Of a stretch of DNA of 63,609 bases, positions 22,504-32,873 are shown piece after piece. The stretch covers positions 1-63,609 of the IMG/VR virus record IMGVR_UViG_3300042892_001063; one strand, written 5' to 3'. The translations under genes and the position numbers were made by a program. The notes under the pieces were generated by a model that was given only the letters and a program-made list of their open reading frames with translations, searched no databases and was not told the origin of the DNA. The DNA comes from a virus. Numbering within the stretch: the first letter of the stretch is position 1; each line of letters begins with the position of its first letter.

Positions 22504-22698
22504 ATGAAATCAATTTTAAATAGCGAAGACGAAAGAGCAGCTCGTATTGCTTATAGAGTAAATGAATACCATATATCATTAGCAAATGTATATGAGAATT
22601 TAGTTGACCGTGATTTTAAAATGGTAAGAAAAGAAACTCAGTTTCTAATTGTAGAATTAAGATTGATACTAAAATCAATAGAAGAAGATGACTTTTGA
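22504..22698 (+). CDS. Small helical protein
   Basis: This 64-aa protein is predicted helical and charged (EDERAARIAYRVNEYHISL). It starts three bases after the DnaA-like gene and overlaps the next by 11 bases. Function is unknown. Confidence 0.65.
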   Translation: MKSILNSEDERAARIAYRVNEYHISLANVYENLVDRDFKMVRKETQFLIVELRLILKSIEEDDF

Positions 22699-23101
22699 AA
22701 CAGAGCAGGACTTAAAAAGAGAACAAAAAGCTATAACTACATTCGTAAATACATTCGGAGGTTCATTCCAAAAGCTTGACCCTCAAGATATTGACTACAA
22801 AGTATTTGATAAAGAAGGTAAACTAATTGCATACGCTGAGGTAAAAGGAAGGATACGAACGCTATATGATGCCTATCCATTACCAATAGCAGCAAGGAAA
22901 GTCCTTAAACTTTCAGACAAGAGATTGGCTCCTGTAGTGATATGGTCTTGTGAAGATGGTATAATCTACGGTAGGGTTGAGAAATTAAAAGGAGAAATCA
23001 AGTGGGGTGGTCGTACCCCACGTGATAATTCCTTTAATGATTTAGAGCTTATGATATTCTATGATAAACAAAAGTCATTGAAGTATGTTAGATTTATCTA
23101 A
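22688..23101 (+). CDS. PDDEXK-type nuclease-like protein
   Basis: This 137-aa protein has DIDYKVFDKEG (about 34-44) and IAYAEVKGR (about 48-56), the D and E-x-K arrangement of a restriction-like nuclease fold. A family assignment beyond that is not clear. It is the last rightward gene; its stop codon overlaps the stop of the giant leftward virion gene. Confidence 0.65.
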   Translation: MTFETEQDLKREQKAITTFVNTFGGSFQKLDPQDIDYKVFDKEGKLIAYAEVKGRIRTLYDAYPLPIAARKVLKLSDKRLAPVVIWSCEDGIIYGRVEKLKGEIKWGGRTPRDNSFNDLELMIFYDKQKSLKYVRFI

Positions 23102-26100
23102 TCCTTATCATCTCTTTTTTTACGCTCTTTAATTTTAGCATTTGCTTTTTTCTCTCTTTCCTTAATCCTTTCATACATAGTACCTTCTCCGAAATTTCTT
23201 TCATATAATTTAGGATTAGTCTTCTTCATTTGTTCTTTACTTTCGTAACTACCTAGCAATTGCTCTTCTAAAGTTTTTTGATACACATCTTTCATCATAG
23301 ACTTTCTAATTTCTTTATAAAGAGGTACGAGACCTAAATTTCCTAATACTTCTAATGGTATTCTTCTACTTATTTCTTTTTCTCGTCTTTCTATAGCATC
23401 AGCCTCTTTTTTCTCAGGCTCAAATGCTTTCTTTAAGACAAGGTCAGTAGTTTTTATAGCAGGACCAAAAGACCCTGTCATATTTTTAAGCAAATCAAAA
23501 GCTCCTGTTTGTACTCCTTTTTTCTCAGGAGGTATAACTGAATACTGTAACGCATCTTTATACGGGTCATATTCTCCTGTTCTCAAGTCTTCAAGATATT
23601 CTTTATTAACTTCTTCCAATCCGTAATTAATAATAGTCTTACTTACGTTTCCAAAATCCCTACCAAATAACATAGAGGTAAATGTTGATGCTAATGCCTG
23701 ACCCACAGATTGAGCTGCTGATTTTTCATCTTCTTCTTCTTCGTCATCAAATATTAATCCTATAATACCTCCTCCTAATACTTTTATTAATAAACTATAT
23801 ACAGTCATACGAGTGGCAACAGCTCCTAATAAAGCAACTCCTTGTCTTCTTGTTAATGAACCATTACCCATAGCAGCATATATGCCTGTTCTTGCAGTAA
23901 CATATTCATATACCATAAATCTAGTCATAAAATTATTAAAGTTATTAAATGCTTTTATAGTAATGCTTTGGTCAGGCTTGCTTGTCCCTTTAAGTATTCC
24001 GGTAAAAGCATTGTTACTTGCTCCTGTTATTACCGACCTTTCGTCAGCAATATTTTTAGCTTCTTCAATAGCTTTTTTGTTTTCATTCATATAAGCCTCA
24101 TCATTCGCTGCAATTTTTTTAAAATCTATTTCATTTCCTGTTATTTTTTTGAAATTAAAAGCAAATGAGCCAAACCATATAGGTCTCATAATTACCTTAT
24201 CAGGAGTAGATATTAAAACATCTGCTGTTAACTCAACTGCATTAACATATTTCTTACCTGTTCTGTTCCAAATCTGTTCTATTTTATTTACAATAGGATT
24301 TTTAGACTTACCTCCTTTTATACCGCTTGCTTGACTTAATATATTGGTATCAATCATTCTTCCTGATAAAGTATCTGTTGGAAAAATTCTATTAGTCTCC
24401 TTACTATTTACATTATTCATTATAGCAGGAGCATCATCAGACATAGTTACATCATTATATTTTGTTCCTTCGGTAAATGAACTTGGGTCGCTAATAAGAA
24501 CAAATCCTACGTTTGATAGAAGTTCTGATGCAAATCTACCTGTTCCTGCAAGAACAGCTCTATATCCTTGCTTACTGATATAATCAACAACATCATCTCC
24601 AATAGATGTTTCCATATAACTATTGGTTATTAAGTTGCTAACAGACTCCTCAAATGCATTATTTATAGCATTTACTATTTGTCTTTTCTCTTTAGGTAAT
24701 TTTCCTTTACTTTCTAAATTAGAAATTGTTCTATTAATAGTCTTACGAGCAGTACGAATAGGCTCTGTTAAATGGTAATCCATCAATACAAACTTGGCTC
24801 CACGCTGAGCAGAAGCAAATACATCAAAATTTAAAGGAGATACTTTTCCTGTTCTCTCTATTAATGATTTTGCTTTTGTAGATGGCTTTAATGAATTATT
24901 ATATTGGTCAGCAAAAGACTGTCCCGATGCCATATCAGTTGGCTTATATTCGTGCAAAACATTTAAGTGTACATAATTATTTAAAGGGTTAATTTTTTGA
25001 CCTCTAATAATAGCAGCGGTATATTCAGCCTTGTCCTTTAATGATTCATTTGTATTGCGAATTACTTCAAGAGCATTTTTTTCAGCAGAATTAAATGAAT
25101 TATATAATTTTTCATTATCAATATTACCATCTGAATTAGTATAATCATCATATATTTTTTGCAATTTTTCAGCATCACGTTCTCCAAATTTAGACTTACC
25201 TGCCTCAATATGTTTTATTGTGGCTTTTAAATAGGCTGCCGCAGGATTTACTTGTTTGTTATCAGTATTAGAATCGTACTCAAGCTGAACCATATATGTC
25301 ATCATCTTAAACTTTGACATTAATGTTGCATCAGGATTAAGACCATGTGATTTCGCAACTCTTTCTTCTGCTTTCTCTAATATACCTCTTACGTTTTTTA
25401 ATTGTGAAGTAAACTTAGATTCTGCTTCAGCGGCTTTTTCTAATATTGAATTAAATATATCCTTTGTTTTAAAGTCTCCTAATACTTGGTCTATATTGAA
25501 CAAAGGATTTCTCCTTATCATCTCTAATATAGCATCTTTCTTTGTTAGCAAAGACTTTGCTTTAGCATATAATTTAGATATAGGTAACGGTTTTGATTTA
25601 TCTACAGCAGACTCTAAAACTTTAGAGTTATTGATAGCATTTATTTTCTCAACTACCAATTGAGTATAATGAGGTAAATAACCGTTATTTATATTATCAA
25701 TTACTTTTAGTAGATTTTTAATCTCTACATTTGTTAGTTCATTGATAGCGTCTCCTTTTACTAAAGCATTTAGTTCTTTTGCCTTTTCACGTTCATCTCT
25801 TGTATCAAGTTCACTAAAGTTAACTGTAGATTTTTTTACTTCTTTAATAAGTATTTCTTTTTCTACTTGAACTTCTTCTTCAGTTAATTTTGTTTTTTCT
25901 ACTTGAGGAGCAATATTACTTTTGTATTTAGTCATTAATTCCAATTCATCAGAATCTATCTCTCCTTGTTTAAGCATTTCTTTTATAGAAGCTGAATAGT
26001 CTAATTTTCCATCTTTAAATACTTTGTTTTCTGAATTATTAAACCTATCGGCTAACTCATCAGATAGCGATTGCTCATTGTTTATTTCGTCAAGTATGGC

Positions 26101-29100
26101 TTGTACATCTTTAATAGTTTTTGATTTCTCTTCAAGAGTAAGAACAGACTCTCTTTTGCCAAACATATTTACTAAATCCAAATATTTACCAAGATATGCA
26201 TCAGGTATTAATGTTGGATTAATACTAAATAATCTTTGTAATGGACCAACTAAACCATCTGCTATTCCTAATTTTGTAACAATGTTTTTCTTAGCGGTTT
26301 TTAATCTACCTTTAGCAATATCAATTTTATTAACATAGTCAGCATCGGCAAAAACTTTTGTCATATAATCAACAAAGCTAGATACAGACGCATCGTTAAG
26401 CACATTTACCTTACTAAATTTAACAAGTATATTTGTTAATTGAGTAGATGTAATTTTACCTGATTCTTTTAATTCTTTAATATCTTTAGTCAATTGTTGA
26501 CTTGCTAATTTAAAAGCTTTAACAGATTCTCTTGCACCTTTAGCAGTATCTTTAATTTGTTTTACAAGAGCAGCTTTCTCAGTCATTGTTATCTTAGCAA
26601 TATCTTTCAGCTTACCGAATAACCTATTCACAGATGGAGCTGACTTCTCCTTTAGACCAAACTCTTTACGAGTAGCTCTAACTAAAGCTTCTTTCTGAAT
26701 ATCATCTGCCTCAATATATTCTTTTGATTTTTCAAGAGTTTTTATTGCTGCATCAATTGTTTGTGCAGGTTTTTCAGCAGGAGCTACTTCAGTAGGTTTA
26801 GATTCTGTAAAAGTTACTTTTTGAGCAGGAGTTACTTCGATAGATTTCTCAGTAGGAGCTACTTCAGTAGGTTTAGCTTCCTCTCTTAAAAAAGTATTCT
26901 CTTTTAACGGATTATCTTTAATATCTTTCTCTAAAAGGTTTATATCATTCTTATACCTATCTATAGATTCTAAATCATTCTCAGCTCCTCTTTCTTCTAA
27001 GAAATCAACTAAATCTTTTTGACTTTTTAAAGCTGCTTCTCTTGGGTCTTTATTAAACTCTTCAGAATATTCGTAATTGTCTTTGTCTTTTTCTTTCTGT
27101 TCTATTTCATCATAAATCAAATCATTTACTCTTTGATTATTTTCTATATCTTGAGTTTTATTATCAAAATCTTCTAACTCTTTTTTCTTTTTATTATACT
27201 CTTCTATAGCTAAATCAGTATCTTCAGCTCTTGATATATTTTTCTTAGACTCATAAGCATCATCTTCTAATTTACTTCTTTCGTCTGAATTTTTTCTTTT
27301 TCTTGGCTGTTCATTCTCTAAAGCTGAAGGTCTATTCTCTGCATTAAATTCATCTACCTTAGCCTTTCTTCTTTCATAGTCAATTTCCCATTGTTCTTTA
27401 ACAGGTTTAGCTTCAGCAACTACTTCTTCCGGTTTCTCAGTAGGAGTTACCTCAGTAGGTTTCTCAGTTACGGTAGGTTGTACTTCAGGAGTTGTTTCTT
27501 GAGTAGGTTTTTCTTGAAGATGAAAATCAGCTAATGATTTTGCCATAGTAACTTTTACGAATGGTTCTCCATTATTTTCTCCTTTAGATGAAATTTTATC
27601 TTTAAATATTTCAGGAACTTCATTTTCGTTTTTATATTCAAATGTTACAACATTACCTTCATTTATATCTTTAAATTGTTGTTCTACACTTGGCTCTTTT
27701 ATTTCTTTCGGTTTCTCAGTAGTGATAGTTTCTTCAGGCTTCTCTAAAGCTTTTAATTTTTCATTAAAAATAGAATCTATATCATCAAGCTCATCTTTAG
27801 ATAGCTCAGAGCCTTTTCTTTCTGTGCTTGTTTCTATAAACTTCTGTTTCGCATCAGCGATTTCTTTTTCTGTGGTAGTTCCTTCAGGTTTGGCGTTTCC
27901 TTCGCCCACTCCTTGCAATCCCATTTCGGGTTGTTCTGTGCGTAGCACGCTTTCATCTGTTGTTGGCTTTTGAACGGCATCTTGTTCTGTTTTAATTGTT
28001 TCTAATTCTTTTAACGCTTTTTCTGTTCTTTCAACTAAACGTTTATCAAATTCACTTTCAGGATTTTCTTTTAAATCTTTTTTTGCTATCTCTAAAGTTT
28101 TTTCAATATATTTTCTTTTATCAGCAAAATATTCATTAGCTGATTCTTTTTCCCAACTATAGCTTTTTTCATTTTCAAGAATTTTTTTATTATAATCATC
28201 TAAACGTGATATTTCAGAATCTACCTCATCTTCTTGAATAGTAGGAGTTTCAGCGACAACCGTTTCGATAACTGCTTCGTCTTGTAATTGGTTTTCTTGA
28301 ATATCTTTGATTTGGTTTCTTAGTAGAGAAGCTTTATCCTTACCTGTTTGAGTTTTATTTCCTTCTAAATTTTGTAATTCTTTTTCTAATTCAGTAATAG
28401 CATTTAAACTTGGCTCATTAAGGTCAGGGTTAGCTTTTTTAACTTCTTGTTTAATTGTATTTGTAACTACTTTATCTTGTATTTTAAACATTCTTCCTTC
28501 GTAGTCATTGTTTATTACAATATCTGTAGCGTGTAACTCCTCAGGAGTCATTGTTTCTATTAAGTTATCAATATCACTTGCAGTTACCTTTTCTCCGTTC
28601 ACTTTATATGAAGGCTTCGCAAATCTAGCTTGAATAGTTGACCTAACACCACCCGGTAATTCAGCAAGACCTTCAAGTGCTATCTCAGATACATCCATAT
28701 CTTGACCTGTAGCCGCTCTTGCAGTAGCCTCTCCTGCTGAACCTCCTAATGCTTCAATAGCAGAACCCGCTGCTGTTGATTTTATAACAGCTTGTTTTGT
28801 TGCGGCTCCTACAGCTGATTTAGCAGCTGATTTTGATAATATTTTAGCACCAACACCTGACGCTAACTTTCCTGTAAGAGCATCTACAGTACCTATTATT
28901 ACGCCTCTTGCGATAGCTTTATTTCTAATTGATTGTAATTTTTCAGGGTCTTCAAGAATAGCTTTTACATTTTCCTTAGTAAGTTCTTTTCCTTTTAATT
29001 CATCTGTTAAAAGTTCTCCAAAAGTAGAACCTGCTTCAACAACAGTACTTGCTAAACCAAAAGCGTATGGTACTGCTGATGCCGCTCCTGATATAGCTCC

Positions 29101-29895
29101 CGGAATAGCTCCTGCTCCCAAAAACTCAGGAGTTACGGCGGCTCCCGTAATTGCTCCGTAAGTAGCTCCTGCTCCAATAGCAGAGCCTGCTGCTTTTAAT
29201 GCATCAGTATTTGTAGCCATTGAAGTTAAAGAACTTGCAAGAACCTCAGGTATTATACTTGGATTATTAGCTAATCCTTTTATAACTCCCCAAAATCCTT
29301 TACCTTCTCCCTCGTAAATTTTAGTGTAATCCTGCATTTCAGCAGATGGTTTCATTTGTTGAGCATTTTTATTTGCTTCAATAAATTTTTGAATTTGTTC
29401 AGGAGTTGCTTTATGTCCTTTTAATAACAATTTATCTGCGGTTTCAGCAACATTTCCTTGCCTGTATCCCGAAGCAACACTTCGAGCCATATCATCAACA
29501 AAGTCTCCTATTCCTAACGGAACAACGCTATCAAATCCTCTTAATACATTTCCAAAACTACCCGTGAAGTAATCTTCTTCTTCGGTTTCCTTAGTAGGTG
29601 CAGGCGTAGCCAATGAACCATCTGCCACAGGTAATTCCGTAGTACCTATTTTCTGTTGCTGAGGTATGTTTGATACCGAAGAACCTTTTTTTTTTACTTG
29701 AGGCTGAGCACCAATACCCATTAATGATTTATAATCATCAATGCTTTTACTATATCCTTGATTTGAAAATGCTTTATAAGAGTCATTCAATGCTTCAGGA
29801 TTAGTGTTAATTAGTTTTTTAAATTCATCAATGCTTTTAGTATATCCTTGAGATACAAATACATTATACGAGTCTTGGATTGCTTCTTCGTTCAT
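23098..29895 (-). CDS. Giant internal virion/ejection protein
   Basis: This 2265-aa protein is the last gene of the late arm. It begins with two copies of a short repeat (SYNVFVSQGYTKSIDEFKKL and SYKAFSNQGYSKSIDDYKSL), then a Gly/Ala-rich hydrophobic region (about 215-300), a long Glu/Lys/Pro-Thr linker with KPTEVTPTEKP-type repeats (about 600-1030), and long helical stretches. Near the C-terminus is a hydrophobic segment (MTVYSLLIKVLGGGIIGLIF). Size, place after the two smaller internal proteins and composition fit a gp16-like ejection protein. No RNA polymerase DxDGD motif or clear lytic transglycosylase motif was seen. Confidence 0.75.
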   Translation of the reverse strand: MNEEAIQDSYNVFVSQGYTKSIDEFKKLINTNPEALNDSYKAFSNQGYSKSIDDYKSLMGIGAQPQVKKKGSSVSNIPQQQKIGTTELPVADGSLATPAPTKETEEEDYFTGSFGNVLRGFDSVVPLGIGDFVDDMARSVASGYRQGNVAETADKLLLKGHKATPEQIQKFIEANKNAQQMKPSAEMQDYTKIYEGEGKGFWGVIKGLANNPSIIPEVLASSLTSMATNTDALKAAGSAIGAGATYGAITGAAVTPEFLGAGAIPGAISGAASAVPYAFGLASTVVEAGSTFGELLTDELKGKELTKENVKAILEDPEKLQSIRNKAIARGVIIGTVDALTGKLASGVGAKILSKSAAKSAVGAATKQAVIKSTAAGSAIEALGGSAGEATARAATGQDMDVSEIALEGLAELPGGVRSTIQARFAKPSYKVNGEKVTASDIDNLIETMTPEELHATDIVINNDYEGRMFKIQDKVVTNTIKQEVKKANPDLNEPSLNAITELEKELQNLEGNKTQTGKDKASLLRNQIKDIQENQLQDEAVIETVVAETPTIQEDEVDSEISRLDDYNKKILENEKSYSWEKESANEYFADKRKYIEKTLEIAKKDLKENPESEFDKRLVERTEKALKELETIKTEQDAVQKPTTDESVLRTEQPEMGLQGVGEGNAKPEGTTTEKEIADAKQKFIETSTERKGSELSKDELDDIDSIFNEKLKALEKPEETITTEKPKEIKEPSVEQQFKDINEGNVVTFEYKNENEVPEIFKDKISSKGENNGEPFVKVTMAKSLADFHLQEKPTQETTPEVQPTVTEKPTEVTPTEKPEEVVAEAKPVKEQWEIDYERRKAKVDEFNAENRPSALENEQPRKRKNSDERSKLEDDAYESKKNISRAEDTDLAIEEYNKKKKELEDFDNKTQDIENNQRVNDLIYDEIEQKEKDKDNYEYSEEFNKDPREAALKSQKDLVDFLEERGAENDLESIDRYKNDINLLEKDIKDNPLKENTFLREEAKPTEVAPTEKSIEVTPAQKVTFTESKPTEVAPAEKPAQTIDAAIKTLEKSKEYIEADDIQKEALVRATRKEFGLKEKSAPSVNRLFGKLKDIAKITMTEKAALVKQIKDTAKGARESVKAFKLASQQLTKDIKELKESGKITSTQLTNILVKFSKVNVLNDASVSSFVDYMTKVFADADYVNKIDIAKGRLKTAKKNIVTKLGIADGLVGPLQRLFSINPTLIPDAYLGKYLDLVNMFGKRESVLTLEEKSKTIKDVQAILDEINNEQSLSDELADRFNNSENKVFKDGKLDYSASIKEMLKQGEIDSDELELMTKYKSNIAPQVEKTKLTEEEVQVEKEILIKEVKKSTVNFSELDTRDEREKAKELNALVKGDAINELTNVEIKNLLKVIDNINNGYLPHYTQLVVEKINAINNSKVLESAVDKSKPLPISKLYAKAKSLLTKKDAILEMIRRNPLFNIDQVLGDFKTKDIFNSILEKAAEAESKFTSQLKNVRGILEKAEERVAKSHGLNPDATLMSKFKMMTYMVQLEYDSNTDNKQVNPAAAYLKATIKHIEAGKSKFGERDAEKLQKIYDDYTNSDGNIDNEKLYNSFNSAEKNALEVIRNTNESLKDKAEYTAAIIRGQKINPLNNYVHLNVLHEYKPTDMASGQSFADQYNNSLKPSTKAKSLIERTGKVSPLNFDVFASAQRGAKFVLMDYHLTEPIRTARKTINRTISNLESKGKLPKEKRQIVNAINNAFEESVSNLITNSYMETSIGDDVVDYISKQGYRAVLAGTGRFASELLSNVGFVLISDPSSFTEGTKYNDVTMSDDAPAIMNNVNSKETNRIFPTDTLSGRMIDTNILSQASGIKGGKSKNPIVNKIEQIWNRTGKKYVNAVELTADVLISTPDKVIMRPIWFGSFAFNFKKITGNEIDFKKIAANDEAYMNENKKAIEEAKNIADERSVITGASNNAFTGILKGTSKPDQSITIKAFNNFNNFMTRFMVYEYVTARTGIYAAMGNGSLTRRQGVALLGAVATRMTVYSLLIKVLGGGIIGLIFDDEEEEDEKSAAQSVGQALASTFTSMLFGRDFGNVSKTIINYGLEEVNKEYLEDLRTGEYDPYKDALQYSVIPPEKKGVQTGAFDLLKNMTGSFGPAIKTTDLVLKKAFEPEKKEADAIERREKEISRRIPLEVLGNLGLVPLYKEIRKSMMKDVYQKTLEEQLLGSYESKEQMKKTNPKLYERNFGEGTMYERIKEREKKANAKIKERKKRDDKD

Positions 29896-29904
29896 ATTTT
29901 TATT

Positions 29905-31728
29905 TTAGTATTTTGAACCTACTCCTTTATTGGATGCAGCAGGTTGATTAGTTTTACCTCCTTTTAATCTTTGCTCCTCTACAATCTTTTGTTGTAATTT
30001 AATAAAATCTTCTAATCCTAAAGCTGAAGCAGATGCAGTATTTGCACTTCTTTTTGTTTTAACAATATATTTTTTACCCGTAGGAGAAGTAACTTCAACT
30101 TCATTTCCAAAACGTCCTCCTATATCTTTTGCACTAAATCCTTCAGGTATCGCATTGTTAATATCTTCAACTGCATCTTGAGAAGGTTTTGCTAATACAT
30201 CAGTAGATAAAGTAAATTCTTTAATCGTAGTTCCTCTAACAAATGTTTTATCATTAAACTTAGCTCCTTTTTTGTAAGAACCTCTATCTAATGATTTACT
30301 TACATCTAATTGACCCGCCAACAATGGACCTGCTGAAGCTATAAAGTCTTCTTGAGTTCGAGGCTTTCCTTTACTATCTATAAAGCTTATACTTTCTTTA
30401 TTTCCATTAGGAAGAACAACAGTTATTCCTGTAGGAGTTCTTATTATATCTTCAAATAATATTTCTCCTTTAGCATTCTTTAGTCCTTTGAAATAATCTT
30501 TAGCAGAACCCGCTTGATTTTCATCTCCATACCATAATTTACCAATCATATTAGTAGCTGTATCAGCATCTTTTTCTTCAGCAGGTTTAGTTTCGTATTT
30601 CTTCTTTACTTTTGCTACTGTTTCTGCTGATTCTGATAACTGTCCTGTAGTGCTTATTTTTTTCTCTTCGTCTAACTTGAGTATAATCTGATTTTTAACA
30701 AAGTCATTAGCCTCTTTCTTCATTCTTTCATAATTAGCACCTGTTTCGTCAAGGTCCATTCTATGTGTAGCCTGATTAATCTTAACAAGTATTTTGTTAG
30801 TATTCGCCTTAGCTTCATCACTATTATATGTAAAATCATCTGAACCATACTTAGCTAAATCTTCAGTAATAACACCCATAAGATTATATGAATTAGAAGG
30901 ACCTCCAATTCTTGAAGCTACCATATCATCAATAGCTTTATTAAAATTATTTGCTATTTCTTTAACTACAGGGTCTTTTATTGAAGCTAAATAAGTAGGT
31001 CCTAAATATTCAGATATAGTACCTGCTCCTACTGTAGTTGCAGCTTGATACACTACTGCTTTTTTATCTCCAAATCTTTCAACCATTGCGGTAGTTTCTT
31101 TATCAGTATAAAAACTTTGGATAGGTTGAGCTAACATACCTAAAAGAACATTTGACGTAGCTATATTTTTTCCCATTACTTTAACAGTTTTACCGTCAAT
31201 TATTTTATCTTCTAATAAGCCAAAATTTATTTCTCCTGTAGGAGAATTTACATTAATACTTAAGTTAGATAAATCTACCATTTTTTCAACAAAACTTCCT
31301 TGAAATATATTTGCTGCTGATTGTAAACTACCATTTGCTATACCATCCAATGTAGTTTTTTTTGCTTTTTGAAGTTCCGGAGCTACTTTAAATAGATTAT
31401 TTGTACCATCTAATTGGTTTTGTCTTTTCAAGGTATAGTCCCTTACGCTCATGTCTCCTCTTATAAGTAAATCGTAATCAATCTTTGTTTGTTCAATTAA
31501 ATCGTGAGCAAATTGATTTATTTTTGAATTTACACTTTGGTCAACTCCTTGAGGGGAGTTCATTAAGTTATTTAAAGTTTCTCTTTGTGCTTGAGCTAAA
31601 GCATCTTTCTTTTCTTGACGCACACGGTTTACTTCTAAAAGCATTCCACTTGCTTGCGCTCCAACCTCAGCCCAATTTATTTGGGAGTCTGCATCTCTCT
31701 CTGCATATTTATAGTAAGTACCTGCCAT
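29905..31728 (-). CDS. Internal virion protein
   Basis: This 607-aa protein is rich in Ala, Lys and Asn, with a helical N-terminal third (VGAQASGMLLEVNRVRQEKK) and no enzyme motif seen. It stands between a 234-aa and a 2265-aa internal protein, the gp14-gp15-gp16 order of podoviruses. It probably forms part of the ejected core. Assignment rests on order, size and composition. Confidence 0.65.
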   Translation of the reverse strand: MAGTYYKYAERDADSQINWAEVGAQASGMLLEVNRVRQEKKDALAQAQRETLNNLMNSPQGVDQSVNSKINQFAHDLIEQTKIDYDLLIRGDMSVRDYTLKRQNQLDGTNNLFKVAPELQKAKKTTLDGIANGSLQSAANIFQGSFVEKMVDLSNLSINVNSPTGEINFGLLEDKIIDGKTVKVMGKNIATSNVLLGMLAQPIQSFYTDKETTAMVERFGDKKAVVYQAATTVGAGTISEYLGPTYLASIKDPVVKEIANNFNKAIDDMVASRIGGPSNSYNLMGVITEDLAKYGSDDFTYNSDEAKANTNKILVKINQATHRMDLDETGANYERMKKEANDFVKNQIILKLDEEKKISTTGQLSESAETVAKVKKKYETKPAEEKDADTATNMIGKLWYGDENQAGSAKDYFKGLKNAKGEILFEDIIRTPTGITVVLPNGNKESISFIDSKGKPRTQEDFIASAGPLLAGQLDVSKSLDRGSYKKGAKFNDKTFVRGTTIKEFTLSTDVLAKPSQDAVEDINNAIPEGFSAKDIGGRFGNEVEVTSPTGKKYIVKTKRSANTASASALGLEDFIKLQQKIVEEQRLKGGKTNQPAASNKGVGSKY

Positions 31729-31735
31729 AATTTAT

Positions 31736-32440
31736 TTATCTTATTATATTTCCAAAAGCATCATATTGTGGGAACATTGGTTGAGTGTTCGGCATAGTAG
31801 CTACAGGTTTAGCAGGGGTCATATTAACCATTGGAGCGGAAGTAAGCCCCCCTTCAGGCATTACTGATTCTACGGCGTTATTCCCGCTTTTGAAGAATAA
31901 AGGCATCATAGATAATCCTTGTTGAGCTGTGCTAATAGCTCCTTGTATTCCTTGAGCTGTTTGTGCAGTTGCTGCTTCCTCAGCATTACGGGCAGCTAAT
32001 TGAGCACCTTCAGCTTCTCCTAAATCTAATTGAACGCCTAAGTCTCTTAAACGACTTTCTTCTGCAATTCTCTTATTTTCAATGTCAGTCATCTCAGCAC
32101 CCATAGCTGTTCTTATCCCTGCTTGAGCTTCGTTCTGAGCCATCATAACTTTACCCGCAGTTGCTTCAGCTCCTCTATCAGATTCTTGACCTGCCTGAAT
32201 AGCCTGAGCACCTTGAGAAAGCAAAGCTTCTCTTTGCAATTCATAAGGCTCTTTCTTTATAGCCATTTCATCAGTAAAATTTATCTCAAGTTTTTTACGT
32301 GCCTCTGCCATTGCCGCAGATGCTGCCGCCTCTGCTTGTCTTTGTTTTGTTTTTTGCTGTCCTGCCTGTATAAATGAATTTGCTGTTGATGCTGCTGAAA
32401 GAGCTAATCCTCCTATTGCTACTGCTGTTACTACTCCCAT
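31736..32440 (-). CDS. Internal virion protein / ejection complex
   Basis: This 234-aa protein has a small-residue hydrophobic N-terminus (AVAIGGLALSAASTANSF), then a long Ala/Gln/Glu helical region (AEAAASAAMAEARKKLE), and a proline-rich end. This pattern is typical of gp14-like proteins that insert into the host envelope on infection. Its place before the 607-aa protein agrees. Confidence 0.7.
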   Translation of the reverse strand: MGVVTAVAIGGLALSAASTANSFIQAGQQKTKQRQAEAAASAAMAEARKKLEINFTDEMAIKKEPYELQREALLSQGAQAIQAGQESDRGAEATAGKVMMAQNEAQAGIRTAMGAEMTDIENKRIAEESRLRDLGVQLDLGEAEGAQLAARNAEEAATAQTAQGIQGAISTAQQGLSMMPLFFKSGNNAVESVMPEGGLTSAPMVNMTPAKPVATMPNTQPMFPQYDAFGNIIR

Positions 32441-32441
32441 A

Positions 32442-32852
32442 TTATAATATTTTTATCATTTCACTTGTATATCCATCTCCTTTAGACCAACCTAAATCTT
32501 CGTAGGTTTTAATAAGGCTTTTGTTTTTAATTAAAGCGTATCCGTATTTACTTCCTGTATTTTTACAAATATTTGTAAGAGACTCTATTAGTAATTTAAT
32601 AGCTTCTCTTCTTTTATCTTTTATTCTGTACTCCTTGTTAGATATAATCCAATCTACCCAAGCAACACTTGAGTTAGTCATATATATAAAACCTGCACAA
32701 ATTGGCGTATCTCCATCATAAACTATAACCCCTCCTTTACCATTATCAGGTAAAAAATCTTTTGCAGGTGGCTCCCAATTCCATTGTTTCCACCATTCCA
32801 CAAGAATTTCTTCGTAGTCAGTATCGTAAAGATGTCTAATTTCTAATTCCAT
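32442..32852 (-). CDS. GNAT-like acetyltransferase fold protein
   Basis: This 136-aa protein has the pattern of a small GNAT fold with EILVEWWKQWNWEPP, then GVIVYDGDTPICAGFIY and WVDWIISNKEYR; it recurs in tail gene clusters of aquatic phages. The acetyl-CoA pyrophosphate loop is not obvious, so catalysis is uncertain. It starts seven bases beyond a TATCTTTG box, so its transcript may be nearly leaderless. Confidence 0.65.
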   Translation of the reverse strand: MELEIRHLYDTDYEEILVEWWKQWNWEPPAKDFLPDNGKGGVIVYDGDTPICAGFIYMTNSSVAWVDWIISNKEYRIKDKRREAIKLLIESLTNICKNTGSKYGYALIKNKSLIKTYEDLGWSKGDGYTSEMIKIL

Positions 32853-32859
32853 ATTGATA

Positions 32860-32867
32860 CAAAGATA
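32860..32867 (-). promoter_or_regulatory. Late -7 promoter box (TATCTTTG)
   Basis: The plus strand reads CAAAGATA, giving TATCTTTG on the minus strand, a perfect TAnnTTTG box. It ends seven bases before the GNAT-like gene start. No good -33 element is seen, as for most boxes of this arm. Confidence 0.5.
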
Positions 32868-32873
32868 TTAAAT

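Noticed and set aside
26024-26338. 104-aa rightward frame inside the giant virion gene
   Set aside because: It is the reverse complement shadow of a Lys/Glu-rich coding region, with Ser/Leu/Phe-rich translation typical of such shadows.
23098-29895. Virion RNA polymerase in the giant protein
   Set aside because: No DxDGD-type motif or other polymerase signature was visible on reading the translation.
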